Assembly (NCBI GenBank): GCA_040772505.1
Contig: JAXGYA010000001.1
Span: 930,001 to 994,000 of the forward strand
Direction of reading: 5' to 3'
DNA length: 64,000 nt
Source: Mariniphaga sp040772505
Lineage (GTDB): Bacteria; Bacteroidota; Bacteroidia; Bacteroidales; Prolixibacteraceae
Shown here: positions 1 through 8,551 of the stretch, one piece after another
Layout: each line of letters opens with the position of its first letter
Numbering within the stretch: position 1 is the first letter of the stretch
Program-made: the position numbers and the translations under genes
The notes under the pieces: generated by a model
The model's input: only the letters and a program-made list of their open reading frames with translations
Told to the model about the DNA's origin: nothing
Database searches by the model: none

Positions 1-59
1 TCGAACTCGCGACCTCCGGCGTGACAGGCCGGCATTCTAACCAACTGAACTACGCCACC
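1..59 (-). tRNA. tRNA-Asp (GTC), 3' end cut by window edge
   Basis: Read on the minus strand, the segment starts with acceptor arm GGTGGCG, then T8 A9, a D-arm GTTC/GAAT, an anticodon stem CCGGC/GCCGG around loop CTGTCAC, and the start of the T-arm (GCGAG TTCGA). The anticodon is GTC, so it decodes aspartate codons. The 3' half of the T-arm and the acceptor stem lie off the left edge. Every visible helix pairs correctly, so the call is firm. The following 156 bases up to the next gene are AT-rich and show no other feature. Confidence 0.95.
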
Positions 60-215
60 ATTTTTATACTTTTTTGAACGCCATTTTTCGGCTTTTTCAA
101 TTCTGAAACGTGCTGCAAATATATACTTTCTTTTATTTACTGCAATGCAAATAAAAATTATTTTTTTAAATTCACGTATATTGCTTATTATGAGTTAATT
201 AAATGTTTAACTAAC

Positions 216-1130
216 TTAAATTTGAATGATATTCTCTTTGTTGAGAACCTTTTCTCCGCTCCATCTGTAAGCTAACAGTGTTTTGCTCGAACTGATACAG
301 CTATCCAGACAACAAATATTAGGTTTCTGAATTGAGTCGCCTTTTTTTCTGCAGTAGTGACCAAAAAACACAATTGGCGCATCGTCAGGGTAGGGTAGTG
401 TTTTTGGAAGCACTTCGGAGGGAATGGTATATTCCGGTAATCTGAACTTACTTTCAAAAGAGAGCCCCTCAAAAGTTTTTCCCTGCGGTTCTTCCCACCA
501 CCGGATTCTGAATGAACGTGGTGAAACTCCCTTGTTGCTGATAATTCTCAAGTCGCGGGGCATTTTAAATTGCAGCCCTTTTGTGAGTATCCAGATATTT
601 TGTGCCAACTCAGATTCAGGATTTTTATGAATTTTCCTGAAAACCTGCTTTTTAATTTTTCCCGGCGGTAGATTTTGATTAATGAATTGAACCGCTTCAT
701 CTGACCAGCAGGCATGAACTACCCGAAATCCGTCAAGCTCCAGAAACAAAGGGAGAGTGCGAAGCCATTTCAGATGACTTTGCCACTCTTCGGAGTAGTT
801 GACAAATTCATTGATGGTTTTTAGTATGGCAAAGAAATTTTTGAACGGAGGTTTAACCAGAGGATTTCCTTTTTTGTCTTTGATGTGTGCAATGATTGCA
901 TTGATTTCGTGATTTCCCAATATAGCCAATGCCTCATCATTTTCCACCATCTTCCGGATGATTCCGATGGTTTTTCGGATTTGGGGACCCCGGTTGATGA
1001 AATCGCCCACAAAAATGGCTTTTCTTTCCGGATGAGCATAGACACCGGCTGTTTTTTCATAACCCAGTTTTTGCAATAGCTTTTTCAGCAGCTCAGCATG
1101 TCCGTGCACATCACCAATAATGTCATACAT
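216..1130 (-). CDS. Metallophosphoesterase of the PP-family (PrpE/ApaH-like)
   Basis: Calcineurin-like metallophosphoesterase of 304 residues, predicted cytoplasmic. The dimetal-site blocks appear in order: GDVHGH at residues 6-11, GDFINRG at 42-48, GNHE at 72-75, a VVHAC block with H139, and FFGH near 258. This layout matches Ser/Thr-phosphatase-type and bis(5'-nucleosyl)-tetraphosphatase enzymes more than the YfcE type. The substrate cannot be told from sequence; symmetrical dinucleoside polyphosphates or phosphoproteins are both possible. The ATG at 1130 places GDVH directly after a short beta strand, as usual for the family. It stands alone on the minus strand, between the tRNA and a rightward gene. 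Confidence 0.85.
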   Translation of the reverse strand: MYDIIGDVHGHAELLKKLLQKLGYEKTAGVYAHPERKAIFVGDFINRGPQIRKTIGIIRKMVENDEALAILGNHEINAIIAHIKDKKGNPLVKPPFKNFFAILKTINEFVNYSEEWQSHLKWLRTLPLFLELDGFRVVHACWSDEAVQFINQNLPPGKIKKQVFRKIHKNPESELAQNIWILTKGLQFKMPRDLRIISNKGVSPRSFRIRWWEEPQGKTFEGLSFESKFRLPEYTIPSEVLPKTLPYPDDAPIVFFGHYCRKKGDSIQKPNICCLDSCISSSKTLLAYRWSGEKVLNKENIIQI

Positions 1131-1295
1131 AAAAAAGTAATGAAGATTTTTGCAAAAGTAATCGAAAGATGCTAAAGTTCATTAATGATTGCAGATTTAG
1201 TGAATTTTTGTGTCTACTAAAGGGCAGGCAGGTTTTAGCTTTTTAGTGGCTAAAAAACATTTTTCGCTGTGAGCTCTGGAATTTGAAGTTTAATG

Positions 1296-1303
1296 TAACT
1301 TTG
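1296..1303 (+). promoter_or_regulatory. Candidate -7 element (TAnnTTTG)
   Basis: TAACTTTG matches the Bacteroidota -7 consensus TAnnTTTG and lies 15 bases before the ATG at 1319. No TTTG is found at the expected 19-21 base spacing upstream, so this rests on one element only. Confidence 0.3.
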
Positions 1304-1318
1304 TGAAAATTTTAAGAA

Positions 1319-1696
1319 ATGAAAAACTTAAAACGATATTACAGGCTTCCTGCCTCTCCTGAAGTTGTTTACAATGCTTTGACCAATAAGGCTGTGATTG
1401 AAATATGGACAGGAGAAGATGCGGTTATGGAGCTTGAAGCGGGCGGCGCTTTTTCACTGTGGGAGGGCAGCATAACGGGAGTGAATCTTGAACTGGAGGA
1501 AAACCGTAAAATTGTGCAGCAGTGGTTTTTTGGTGAGCAGGAGGAGCCATCAATAGTAACAATTCTGTTGTATCCCGATAAAAAAGGAACCAGCGTTGAA
1601 CTGCGCCATACCAACATCCCCATCGAAGCTTTTGAAAATATTTCCTCTGGCTGGGATGAGGATTATTTTGCATCTCTCAAAGAGCTCTTCATCTGA
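1319..1696 (+). CDS. SRPBCC/AHSA1-type START-like domain protein
   Basis: Small 125-residue cytoplasmic protein of the SRPBCC (Bet v1-like) superfamily, AHSA1-type. The N-terminal pattern YRLPASPEVVYNALTN is the typical first strand and helix, followed by a WEG...G beta sheet and the C-terminal helix with WDEDYFASLKELF. Family members bind hydrophobic ligands or act as Hsp90-ATPase activator homologues; no specific ligand can be assigned. The length is that of a single domain. It ends 18 bases before the convergent erythromycin-esterase-like gene with no clear terminator between them. Confidence 0.8.
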   Translation: MKNLKRYYRLPASPEVVYNALTNKAVIEIWTGEDAVMELEAGGAFSLWEGSITGVNLELEENRKIVQQWFFGEQEEPSIVTILLYPDKKGTSVELRHTNIPIEAFENISSGWDEDYFASLKELFI

Positions 1697-1714
1697 TTCT
1701 CAAAAAGTTTTTTA

Positions 1715-3040
1715 TTACCTGATTTGGGTTAGCCCGGTTGTTTCCCGGATAAACAGCAGCGCATCGTATCTGTATGCCGGCAGTGTAGGTACGTAACTGC
1801 CATCTTCCGCCGGATTGAAAACAACACCAATGGCGCGGTGGTTCAGTGGTTCTTTCAGCAGCGGATGATTCCTGTCTTTCCGGTTGAAGAGGATGAAAAA
1901 CTGCGGATGGGGAACCTCGTTCAGTAAATAGTCCAGACTTCTCTTTTGTGCTTTGGGTATTTTCATAATTTTCATGCGCCCGCCCCATTCGCCTCCGGCA
2001 TTTACTTTGCCCCGAAATGTTCCGAAACCGGCAATGAACACATTGTCTTCTCCCAGATTTTCCCTGCTCAATTGTCCGATATTGTACTGTTCAAAAAACC
2101 TCATTGAGGTAGCCCTTGAATCTCCAACGTGGGAATTGTGTGCCCACACAATTCCTTTAGAGTCTTCTCCGTAAAAGCTAAGTAGCTTATTTACAGTTAT
2201 CCACATGTGATCAACGCGGGCATTCCATGAATCGGTGCTGTTTTGCAGGACAAGCCTGTAAAAATTTTCTGCATTTTGAATAACCAGTGCATTCTGCATA
2301 GCTCTGAAGTGTGCTTTTTCCTTTGCAGAATCTAAATTTTCTCCATGCCGGTACAGAATTTCTGCAACCTGCTGCAGTTCCGTTTCACAAGAAGGTTTAC
2401 CATCAGCAACTGCACGCGCATACTGCCATTCATCTTTTCTGCGTCCGGCAAAACAGTTGAGGAGGTTCTCAATTTCATAGTGCTTTTCGGAAAGATTTTC
2501 CTTTGAATAGGCTAATAGATCATCCATCGCATCCCAATGTCCATAAACATCCATACCGTAAAATCCTGTTTTTCTTTCAGCGGGAAGCGAGTCGTTGTGT
2601 TGCTTCAGCCACTCTGCCAGCTCCAGAATATCGGTGTTTGACCACATCCAGACAGGCCATCTGTGAAATGTTTGCAGCACTTCCAGTGCAGACGACATGG
2701 AGTTTTCCAGCCCTTTCACATATTTGTTAAGCCGGTAGATGGTAGCCCAGTCGCCTTCCACGGCAATGAAATTGAAGTTTTTTTCGGCAATCAGCCGTTT
2801 GGTAATTTCAGCACGCCAGTGATAGAATTCCCGAGTGCCGTGTGTGGCTTCGCCCAAAAGAACGAGTTGTCTGCTTCCAGACTCCTCAATGATTGCGTTT
2901 AAATCCGCAGAAGTGTTTAACGGAACAGCTTTGGATGTGAAATAGGAAACCAACTCCGGGTTTTTCTTTTCTGGCGGGGATGCCTTTGCCCAACCCGGAA
3001 AACAAACAATCAAAAACAGAACTATTCTTTTAACCATCAT
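1715..3040 (-). CDS. Erythromycin-esterase-family protein, exported
   Basis: Member of the erythromycin esterase (EreA/succinoglycan biosynthesis-like) family. From the ATG at 3040 a signal peptide is visible (MMVKRIVLFLIVC... ending AKA), so the protein is probably periplasmic or secreted; an ATG at 3079 would add 13 residues ahead of it. The family core is clear: LGEATHG with the conserved Glu and His, then EF and an EGDW block about 30 residues later. Full-domain length. Most exported homologues in environmental Bacteroidota have no demonstrated macrolide activity, so drug resistance should not be assumed. The natural substrate is unknown. Confidence 0.85.
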   Translation of the reverse strand: MMVKRIVLFLIVCFPGWAKASPPEKKNPELVSYFTSKAVPLNTSADLNAIIEESGSRQLVLLGEATHGTREFYHWRAEITKRLIAEKNFNFIAVEGDWATIYRLNKYVKGLENSMSSALEVLQTFHRWPVWMWSNTDILELAEWLKQHNDSLPAERKTGFYGMDVYGHWDAMDDLLAYSKENLSEKHYEIENLLNCFAGRRKDEWQYARAVADGKPSCETELQQVAEILYRHGENLDSAKEKAHFRAMQNALVIQNAENFYRLVLQNSTDSWNARVDHMWITVNKLLSFYGEDSKGIVWAHNSHVGDSRATSMRFFEQYNIGQLSRENLGEDNVFIAGFGTFRGKVNAGGEWGGRMKIMKIPKAQKRSLDYLLNEVPHPQFFILFNRKDRNHPLLKEPLNHRAIGVVFNPAEDGSYVPTLPAYRYDALLFIRETTGLTQIR

Positions 3041-3238
3041 CAAAATCTTAATACCGGATTGATTTATGAAACAGTTCAACCATATGTGGTTTATTGCCGA
3101 TTGTACTAATCAGTCTTAATACGGATAAGCAAATAAAGCAAAATATTCGCCATTTCAAAATGCTTTGGCGGCTTGGTGTTGCTGTCACTGCCGACAAGGG
3201 TTTTATTTCTCACCAAACTTTCAAACTGAAGTTGATGA

Positions 3239-4192
3239 TCAAACCCCAAACCTGCCTTTGCCTGAAGTTTCTTTGACTACCGAGTAGTACTCTGTCATCA
3301 GATTTTGTATAATTTCGGCTGCCGGCTGAATTTTGCTGATTTGTGCCGAAACCTGACCTATTTCCAGTTCGCCGTCATCCAGATCGCCTTCAAAAATTCC
3401 TTTTTTTGCCCTTCCCTTTCCGAGAAGCGCCTTAAGTTCTTCTACCGGTGCTCCCCGTTTTTCGGCGCTTTCAACCTGTTCAAAAAACCTGTTTTTCACC
3501 ATCCGCACTGGAACCAGTTGCTTTAGCGACAGTTTTGTATCTCCTTCTTTTAGGCTGACAATGAGTGACTTGAAGTCGGGATGCGCTGAGGACTCTTCAG
3601 CAGCGGCAAAGAGAGAACCGATTTGCACGCCTTCGGCACCTAAAGCCATAGCAGCAAGCATCGCCTTCCCCGAAGCAATTCCACCGGCAGCCAGCAGTGG
3701 TAGACCGGTGGCTTTTCGCACAGAAGGAATCAGAACCATTGTGGAGGTCTCTTCGCGACCAATGTGTCCACCCGCTTCAAACCCTTCGGCAACAATGACA
3801 TCCACTCCGGCTGCTTCCGATTTTTCAGCAAACAACGAACTGGAAACTACATGAGCGACCACAACTCCTTTGTCTTTCAGCCAGCCTGTCCATTTTTTCG
3901 GACTTCCGGCGGAAGTAAACACAATTTTTACATCCTGCCGGACAATGATTTCCATAATTTCATCAATTTCCGGATAGAGGAGCGGCACATTCACACCAAA
4001 GGGTTTGTCGGTTGCCGATTTTGCTTTCAGAATGTGCTCTTCAAGAGTGGCAGGATGCATGGAGCCGGCACCAATCAGCCCAAGCCCTCCCGAATTGCTG
4101 ACAGCCGATGCCAGCCGCCAGCCTGAACACCACACCATACCACCCTGAATAACAGGATATTTAATTTGAAACAACTCACAAATTCTGTTCAT
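3239..4192 (-). CDS. Nitronate monooxygenase (2-nitropropane dioxygenase family)
   Basis: FMN-dependent TIM-barrel enzyme oxidising alkyl nitronates such as propionate 3-nitronate. Visible landmarks are the N-terminal IQGGM and GGLGLIGAGSM blocks, PFGVNVP, the AGGHIG stretch that carries the usual catalytic histidine, and the FMN-phosphate site AAGGIASG followed by GAEGVQIGSLF. The start MNRICELFQ at 4192 fits the family; an in-frame ATG at 4219 precedes it by nine residues. Some Bacteroidota relatives are annotated as enoyl-ACP reductase FabK, which has the same fold, so that is an alternative. It lies 45 bases downstream of cdaA on the same strand and may be the last gene of the folP-cdaA unit. 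Confidence 0.85.
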   Translation of the reverse strand: MNRICELFQIKYPVIQGGMVWCSGWRLASAVSNSGGLGLIGAGSMHPATLEEHILKAKSATDKPFGVNVPLLYPEIDEIMEIIVRQDVKIVFTSAGSPKKWTGWLKDKGVVVAHVVSSSLFAEKSEAAGVDVIVAEGFEAGGHIGREETSTMVLIPSVRKATGLPLLAAGGIASGKAMLAAMALGAEGVQIGSLFAAAEESSAHPDFKSLIVSLKEGDTKLSLKQLVPVRMVKNRFFEQVESAEKRGAPVEELKALLGKGRAKKGIFEGDLDDGELEIGQVSAQISKIQPAAEIIQNLMTEYYSVVKETSGKGRFGV

Positions 4193-4237
4193 CATCATCA
4201 TTAAAATAGGAAAGAACAAGAGATTTTGGTTTTAACT

Positions 4238-5017
4238 TCATTCGGAAAGATATTTCTCAAGCAGTTCAGCCAGCATTTCCTTTGAAATCCTGCGCTTGAT
4301 ATTACCCTCCACCGCAAATGAGATATTTCCATTTTCTTCGGAAACGACAATTACCAAAGCATCAGTGCCTTCACTGACTCCGATTGCTGCACGGTGCCTC
4401 AGCCCCATGTTTTTATCCACCTCGCGCTGGGTTAAAGGTAAAATGCACCCGGCTGCTGCAATGGTGCTTCCCTTTATGATTACCGCCCCGTCGTGTAAAG
4501 GAGTATTTTTGAAAAAAATCGTACGCAGCAGCGACGAAGAGATGTTGGCATTGAGCAATTCACCGCTGTTAATTTGCTCGGTCAGCTCAAAATTGCGGGC
4601 AATGACAATGAGTGCACCGGTTCTTGATTTTGCAAGTGAAGCACTGGTTTCGGTAATTATCTCAATAAACTCGGAATCAGAAGATCTACTGCGGTGAACT
4701 CCGAAAATTCTGTCTAAAAGGAGTATCCGGTTGATATTGTAGTTTTTCCCGATAAAAATCAGAAACCTTCTGATTTCAGGATGAAAAACAATGATGAGCG
4801 CAATCAAACCCACTCCGATGAACTGACCCATGATTGTTCCGATCAGCTCCATGTTGAGCGCTTTCACCACAATCCAGAACAGATAGACCGAGATTAAACC
4901 GATAATCAGGTTAAATGCAACAGTACCTCTGACAAGCCGGTAAACCTGATAGAGTAGTATAGCCACCAGAAGTATATCGAGTATATCGAGAAACCGTATG
5001 GTTATGAAGGCGGTCAT
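4238..5017 (-). CDS. cdaA: Diadenylate cyclase CdaA
   Basis: Makes the second messenger c-di-AMP from two ATP. Three hydrophobic helices occupy about residues 10-85, then the DAC (DisA_N) domain with the two active-site motifs intact: DGA at 176-178 and RHR at 207-209 (GLRHRAAIG). At 259 residues it is the normal CdaA length. The start codon shares a base with the folP stop (TGATG), so translation is probably coupled. CdaA-type cyclases often act on potassium and osmotic homeostasis or envelope stress; what this one controls is not shown. No CdaR-like regulator is present next to it, as is common in this phylum. Confidence 0.95.
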   Translation of the reverse strand: MTAFITIRFLDILDILLVAILLYQVYRLVRGTVAFNLIIGLISVYLFWIVVKALNMELIGTIMGQFIGVGLIALIIVFHPEIRRFLIFIGKNYNINRILLLDRIFGVHRSRSSDSEFIEIITETSASLAKSRTGALIVIARNFELTEQINSGELLNANISSSLLRTIFFKNTPLHDGAVIIKGSTIAAAGCILPLTQREVDKNMGLRHRAAIGVSEGTDALVIVVSEENGNISFAVEGNIKRRISKEMLAELLEKYLSE

Positions 5018-5850
5018 CAGACAATTGTTGCTTTTAGCGCCTTGAAAATCTGAATGGCTTCCATGGCTTCATTCACATCATGCACGCGCAGAATATCTGC
5101 ACCTCCAAGCAGCGCCATTGTGTTAACCACCGTTGTTCCGTTGAGGGCATCCGCAGGTTCAATCTGTAAAAGTTTCCAGATCATTGTTTTGCGGCTGAGC
5201 CCGACCATCACCGGAAGCTGGAAAACCTTGAATGAATCCAGCCGGTTCAGCAAGTCGTAATTGTGCTGCAGGTTTTTTCCAAACCCAAAACCCGGGTCGA
5301 TGATTATGTCTTTCACCCCAAACTTTGTTAGCAGCTTCACCCGGTCGCTCAACCAGGCTGAAATATCACGGACAACATCGTTATACTCAGGGTTATCCTG
5401 CATGTCTTGAGGTGTTCCCTGGATGTGTGTAAGAACATACGGAACGTTCATTTTTCCGATAGTTTCAAACATTTTTGAATCCAGCGACCCGCCGGAAATA
5501 TCATTTACTATCACGGGACCAATTTCATCAATGACGCGAACTGCTACCCACGACCGGAATGTGTCAATGGAAAGCGGTATTTCGGGAAAATTCTTTCGTA
5601 TGGCATGCACAGCAGGCAATAATCTGTCCAGTTCTGTTTTTGTTGAAACAAGAGCAGCACCGGGCTTTGTTGAAATGCCTCCCACGTCTAAAAAGGTGAC
5701 ACCCTCTCCAATCATTTTTTCCACAGCAGAAAGCAACACTTTCTTATCTGTCATTTTGCCGTTATCAAAAAAGGAGTCGGGTGTGACATTTATTATGCCC
5801 ATAACCACTGGCTGGGTAAAATCTATCAATCTGCCGCCCAGATTGATCAT
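5017..5850 (-). CDS. folP: Dihydropteroate synthase FolP
   Basis: Condenses 6-hydroxymethyl-dihydropterin pyrophosphate with p-aminobenzoate in folate synthesis. Family blocks are NVTPDSFFDNG, DVGG.STKPGA (pyrophosphate loop, with Lys where Arg is commoner), SIDTF, NDISGG, DPGFGFGK and GLSRKTMI. The start MINLGGRLIDF at 5850 leaves 15 residues before VMGI, as in other FolP proteins. An upstream in-frame ATG at 5901 would add 17 residues and lies just downstream of a good promoter, so it remains possible. The gene overlaps cdaA by one base, an arrangement placing folate and c-di-AMP synthesis on one transcript. Confidence 0.95.
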   Translation of the reverse strand: MINLGGRLIDFTQPVVMGIINVTPDSFFDNGKMTDKKVLLSAVEKMIGEGVTFLDVGGISTKPGAALVSTKTELDRLLPAVHAIRKNFPEIPLSIDTFRSWVAVRVIDEIGPVIVNDISGGSLDSKMFETIGKMNVPYVLTHIQGTPQDMQDNPEYNDVVRDISAWLSDRVKLLTKFGVKDIIIDPGFGFGKNLQHNYDLLNRLDSFKVFQLPVMVGLSRKTMIWKLLQIEPADALNGTTVVNTMALLGGADILRVHDVNEAMEAIQIFKALKATIV

Positions 5851-5931
5851 GTTTTTTCTTTTCAGGAATTTACCCGCTGATTGGGTAATCAACATAAGCA
5901 ATATGATTTATTGTTAAACAATTAAGCATTA

Positions 5932-5964
5932 CAAATGTATAACAAAACCCTCAGATTCTTCAAA
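5932..5964 (-). promoter_or_regulatory. Bacteroidota-type promoter for folP-cdaA
   Basis: On the minus strand TTTG (complement of 5961-5964) is followed after 21 bases by TACATTTG (complement of 5932-5939). Both elements and the spacing fit the TTTG/TAnnTTTG consensus. Transcription would begin near 5925, giving a leader of about 25 or 75 bases depending on which folP start is used. Confidence 0.55.
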
Positions 5965-5997
5965 TTTTCCTATTTTTATGCTTTAATTAAAAAAGAG

Positions 5998-6537
5998 ATG
6001 AAGAAAACGAATCAGCAATATGACGAAATAGTGGCAATCTGCCGCTCCGTATTCACCAGAAAGATGAATGATTACGGCACGGCGTGGCGCATACTAAGAC
6101 CTCCGTCCATAACGGATCAAATCTATATTAAGGCACGGCGCATCCGCACAATTGAAGAGAAGGGAGTTGCAAAAGTTGACGAAGGTGTCCGCCCTGAATT
6201 TATTGGAATTGTCAACTATGCCATTATGGGATTGATTCAGTTGGAGTTGGGTCCATCTGAAAATGAACTGGACAAAGAAAAGACAACGGAATTATACAAT
6301 AGCTGGTTCGGGAAAGCCAAATCGCTGATGCAGGATAAAAATCACGACTATGGTGAAGCATGGCGAAAAATGAGAATCAGCTCCTACACCGACCTTATTC
6401 TGATGAAACTAAAACGCACAAAACAAATTGAAGATAACGAGGGCAAAACCACCGAATCTGAGGGGGTTGATGCAAATTACCTGGATATAATCAATTATGC
6501 TGTTTTTGCCCTGATAAAAATTGAAAATGAAGAATAA
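5998..6537 (+). CDS. DUF1599 protein with two tandem repeats
   Basis: Cytoplasmic protein of 179 residues made of two copies of the DUF1599 unit (PF07659). The first contains NDYGTAWRILR and IKARRIRTIEE; the second contains HDYGEAWRKMR and MKLKRTKQIED. The repeated DYG.AWR motif looks like an active or ligand site. The family has been linked by others to nucleotide modification, but no activity is established. The ATG at 5998 is preferred because it lies right before the conserved region; the upstream in-frame ATG at 5935 overlaps the folP promoter. It opens a rightward unit with the DoxX gene 14 bases downstream, then tpiA and prmA. Confidence 0.8.
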   Translation: MKKTNQQYDEIVAICRSVFTRKMNDYGTAWRILRPPSITDQIYIKARRIRTIEEKGVAKVDEGVRPEFIGIVNYAIMGLIQLELGPSENELDKEKTTELYNSWFGKAKSLMQDKNHDYGEAWRKMRISSYTDLILMKLKRTKQIEDNEGKTTESEGVDANYLDIINYAVFALIKIENEE

Positions 6538-6551
6538 AAAATTTGTATTGA

Positions 6552-7682
6552 ATGAAAGTAGTTAAGCATTTTTCCCGTATAGTTGTTGGAATCGTATTTG
6601 TTTTCTCAGGTTTTGTCAAAGGGATTGACCCGTGGGGGTCAGCCTATAAGTTCACCGACTATTTCAATGCCATGCATATGGAGTGGCTCATCTGGGCAGC
6701 ATTACCCATGGGAATTCTTCTCGCATTTGCCGAGTTTGCAATTGGGGTAGCGCTGTTATCCAACATATTTATGCGTTTTACCTCCTGGCTGGCACTGCTT
6801 TTTATGATATTCTTCACCGGACTGACCCTCTGGATTGCCATTGCAAATCCGGTTACGGATTGCGGCTGTTTCGGCGATGCCATAGTTATTTCAAACTGGG
6901 AGACATTTTATAAAAATATCGTACTCATTCTGCTGACTATCATTATTTTCATCTACCGAAACAACATGAAAGGACTACCCGGCAAAAAAGCCGGCTACAT
7001 GCTGTCAATTATTCTGGCGGCTGTTTATGCGGGATTTGTTGTTTATTCCTACAACCATTTGCCGGTATTCGATTTCAGACCTTATAAAGTGGGAGTAAAC
7101 ATTCACGAAGCGATGTCCGTTCCGGCTGATGCACCACAGGATGAATATGAAAATATTTTTTACTATGTAAATAATAATACCGGTGAAGTGGAACGTTTTA
7201 CCGAAGAAAATTATCCATGGCAGGATACGCTGAACTACTCTTTTCATGACTTAGAATCCATTCTTGTGCAGAAGGGCTACGAGCCGCCAATCCATGATTT
7301 TACCATTGAAACGCCCGAAGGGGATGACATCATTGATTTTTTCCTGTATGCCGACAATTATGTTTTTATGCTGATTGCATACGATCTTTCAAAATCGTCT
7401 CTGAAAACACAGGAAAAAATCAATACGTTGGCAAACTGGGCGCTTGGCAACGAAATGGAATTTATCTGTCTGACCTCATCGCTGCCCGGTGATTCAGAAG
7501 CTTTTGCCCGGGAAAACGGAGCACCCTATGAATTTTTCAATACCGATGAAATTACACTAAAAACCATTGTGCGCTCCAATCCGGGGCTGATGGTTGTAAA
7601 AGATGGAATTATAGTGGCAAAATACCATTACAACGATATTCCTTCGCCGGAAGAATTTCAACAGAATTTCATCAATAAATAG
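6552..7682 (+). CDS. BT_3928-type DoxX/MauE-like membrane protein with thioredoxin-like tail
   Basis: Inner-membrane protein of 376 residues. The first 150 residues hold about four transmembrane helices of the DoxX/MauE type with a CGCFG motif (TDCGCFGDAI), a hydrophobic segment follows near 155-170, and the remaining 180 residues form a soluble domain. The end of that domain (NPGLMVVKDGIIVAKYH) resembles the last strands of a thioredoxin fold, but no CxxC is present there. A role in membrane redox or disulfide traffic is an inference from DoxX/MauE homology. Its neighbours folP, cdaA, DUF1599 and tpiA are a recurrent Bacteroidota set. Confidence 0.75.
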   Translation: MKVVKHFSRIVVGIVFVFSGFVKGIDPWGSAYKFTDYFNAMHMEWLIWAALPMGILLAFAEFAIGVALLSNIFMRFTSWLALLFMIFFTGLTLWIAIANPVTDCGCFGDAIVISNWETFYKNIVLILLTIIIFIYRNNMKGLPGKKAGYMLSIILAAVYAGFVVYSYNHLPVFDFRPYKVGVNIHEAMSVPADAPQDEYENIFYYVNNNTGEVERFTEENYPWQDTLNYSFHDLESILVQKGYEPPIHDFTIETPEGDDIIDFFLYADNYVFMLIAYDLSKSSLKTQEKINTLANWALGNEMEFICLTSSLPGDSEAFARENGAPYEFFNTDEITLKTIVRSNPGLMVVKDGIIVAKYHYNDIPSPEEFQQNFINK

Positions 7683-7780
7683 TTAAAATTGACCGGCGAG
7701 CCAACAGCGAAGTGCACCATCCAAAGGAAGGGTTTAATTTTGTCAGCGAAATTTATCGTAAAAAACTAAATATCAGAAAA

Positions 7781-8539
7781 ATGAGAAAGAAAATAGTAGC
7801 AGGAAACTGGAAATGTAATACCAGTTTACAGGAAGGAATTGAGTTGGCCAAAGCAGTAAATCAGCTCGTGGAAAAAGAAGCCGATGCAGATGTAACCATA
7901 GTGCTTGGCGTGCCGTTCACCCATCTTTCAAAAGTAGTTGAGTCGGTGAATACGGAGCGTATCGGTGTTTCGGCACAAAACTGTGCAGCAGAAGCAAAAG
8001 GGGCATTCACCGGTGAAGTGTCAGCCGAAATGGTGAAGTCAACCGGTGCAGAATATGTTATTTTAGGACACTCCGAAAGACGCGAGTATTACGGCGAAAC
8101 CAGCGAAATTCTGAACAAAAAGCTGGCTTTGGCGCTAAGTAACGGGCTGACGCCCATCTATTGCTGCGGCGAACCTTTGGAAGTGCGCGAAGCAGGCAGG
8201 CAAAATGAATTTGTGAAAAATCAGCTGGAAGAGACCATCTTTAAACTTCCGGAAAGCGAATTCAAAAAACTGGTGATTGCTTATGAACCCATCTGGGCAA
8301 TCGGCACGGGCAAAACGGCAACTTCTGCACAGGCACAGGAAATTCACGCATTCATCCGCTCGGCAATTGCCGGAAAATTTGGTAACGAAACAGCTGAAGG
8401 AATTTCTATTCTTTATGGCGGAAGCGCCAAACCGGACAATGCACCGGAGCTTTTTGCCAACAAAGATGTGGACGGAGGACTAATCGGCGGCGCATCGCTG
8501 AAAGCTAAAGATTTCTTAGGAATTATCAACGCCTTTTGA
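7781..8539 (+). CDS. tpiA: Triosephosphate isomerase
   Basis: Interconverts dihydroxyacetone phosphate and glyceraldehyde 3-phosphate in glycolysis. All landmarks are present: GNWKCN with the catalytic Lys, LGHSERR with the catalytic His, AYEPIWAIGTGKTAT with the catalytic Glu in loop 6, and the phosphate-binding YGGSAKPDN. The ATG at 7781 gives 252 residues, the normal length. An upstream in-frame ATG at 7712 would add 23 non-conserved residues. Twelve bases separate its stop from prmA. Confidence 0.97.
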   Translation: MRKKIVAGNWKCNTSLQEGIELAKAVNQLVEKEADADVTIVLGVPFTHLSKVVESVNTERIGVSAQNCAAEAKGAFTGEVSAEMVKSTGAEYVILGHSERREYYGETSEILNKKLALALSNGLTPIYCCGEPLEVREAGRQNEFVKNQLEETIFKLPESEFKKLVIAYEPIWAIGTGKTATSAQAQEIHAFIRSAIAGKFGNETAEGISILYGGSAKPDNAPELFANKDVDGGLIGGASLKAKDFLGIINAF

Positions 8540-8551
8540 GAAATATCAAAA

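Noticed and set aside
1715..3040. Macrolide resistance gene
   Set aside because: Family membership is clear but exported relatives are common in environmental Bacteroidota with no shown macrolide activity, and no resistance-island context is present.
3094..3276. 60-residue rightward open frame
   Set aside because: It overlaps the nitronate monooxygenase end, has no family likeness or clear start signals, and has low-complexity composition.
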